DNA of 64,000 nucleotides. Origin: CAZFBA01 sp964517135. Its GTDB lineage: Bacteria; Cyanobacteriota; Vampirovibrionia; JBFMGH01. Under the pieces are notes generated by a model. The model did no database searches. It was not told where the DNA came from and saw only the letters and a program-made list of their open reading frames with translations. How positions within the stretch are numbered: position 1 is the first letter of the stretch; each line of letters opens with the position of its first letter. This document shows, one piece after another, positions 63,937 to 64,000 of this stretch. Both the position numbers and the translations under genes were made by a program. The stretch is from contig CAZFBA010000003.1 in NCBI GenBank assembly GCA_964517135.1, positions 62,001-126,000 on the forward strand, read 5' to 3'.

Positions 63937-64000
63937 CTATATTATCCTGTATTGTGAATTATATCTATCAAGCAATCTGGCGATTTGTTCTCTCATACCG
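63937..64000 (-). CDS. Possible C-terminal end of a gene beyond the window
   Basis: The minus strand from the window edge reads GMREQIARLLDRYNSQYRII then stop. The helical, ordered composition and the terminator 150 bases downstream suggest the end of a real gene, but 20 codons cannot identify it. Confidence 0.35.
   Translation of the reverse strand, partial: GMREQIARLLDRYNSQYRII

Overview
This AT-rich window most resembles a chromosome segment from a flagellated, diderm, non-photosynthetic relative of cyanobacteria (Melainabacteria/Vampirovibrionia or a neighbouring lineage). The support is a Ycf23/DUF561 protein (a family otherwise typical of cyanobacteria and plastids), an RpaB-like OmpR-type response regulator, several AMIN-domain proteins, a complete RND-MFP-TolC efflux operon that implies an outer membrane, and flagellar basal-body genes. 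The assignment is an inference from gene content. TGA is used as a normal stop, and TTG/GTG starts with good ribosome binding sites are frequent. I saw no tRNA, rRNA, CRISPR array, transposase or phage gene.

Layout. 1-6.4 kb: the start of a CPA2 cation/proton antiporter, an htrA protease plus response regulator pair, rtcB RNA ligase and small hypotheticals. 6.4-10.6 kb: the most interesting locus, a DUF2207 membrane protein ending in five Cys-Ala repeats, then a radical SAM/SPASM enzyme with an N-terminal RiPP-recognition-like domain, then an overlapping methyltransferase. 10.8-19.3 kb: ycf23, pepA, an HD phosphohydrolase, an iron-sulphur aldo/keto reductase, a broken YkgJ-type gene, mntP and a zinc-ribbon membrane protein. 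19.4-26.5 kb: the efflux operon and nadA. 26.9-34.3 kb: a phosphatase-like protein that has lost its catalytic cysteine, a DHH phosphoesterase, a large TPR protein and a beta-lactamase-fold protein. 35.3-40.6 kb: flgB-flgC-fliE-fliF-fliH-fliI, with fliG and fliJ missing from their usual places. 40.8-48.8 kb: a 1058-residue secreted protein with an overlapping methyltransferase, a WYL regulator, a purine permease and a ROK sugar kinase. 49.2-55.1 kb: an operon of three related exported AMIN-plus-TPR proteins. 55.6-63.5 kb: rimI-like, bioY, a TPR protein, a cyclic-nucleotide-domain protein, a NirJ/AhbC-like radical SAM enzyme, a STAS protein and hypotheticals.

The intergenic regions are unusually rich in small non-coding repeats. 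At least five families can be read by eye (called A to E here). They are 60-200 bp, carry terminal inverted repeats or long hairpins, and encode no transposase. Family B exists with and without a central hairpin. The two copies of family E keep a hairpin through compensatory base changes. One element abuts the broken YkgJ-type gene.

The main functional hypothesis is that the 6.8-10.6 kb genes form a peptide-modification system whose substrate is the Cys-Ala tail of a membrane protein, predicted to lie on the cytoplasmic side.
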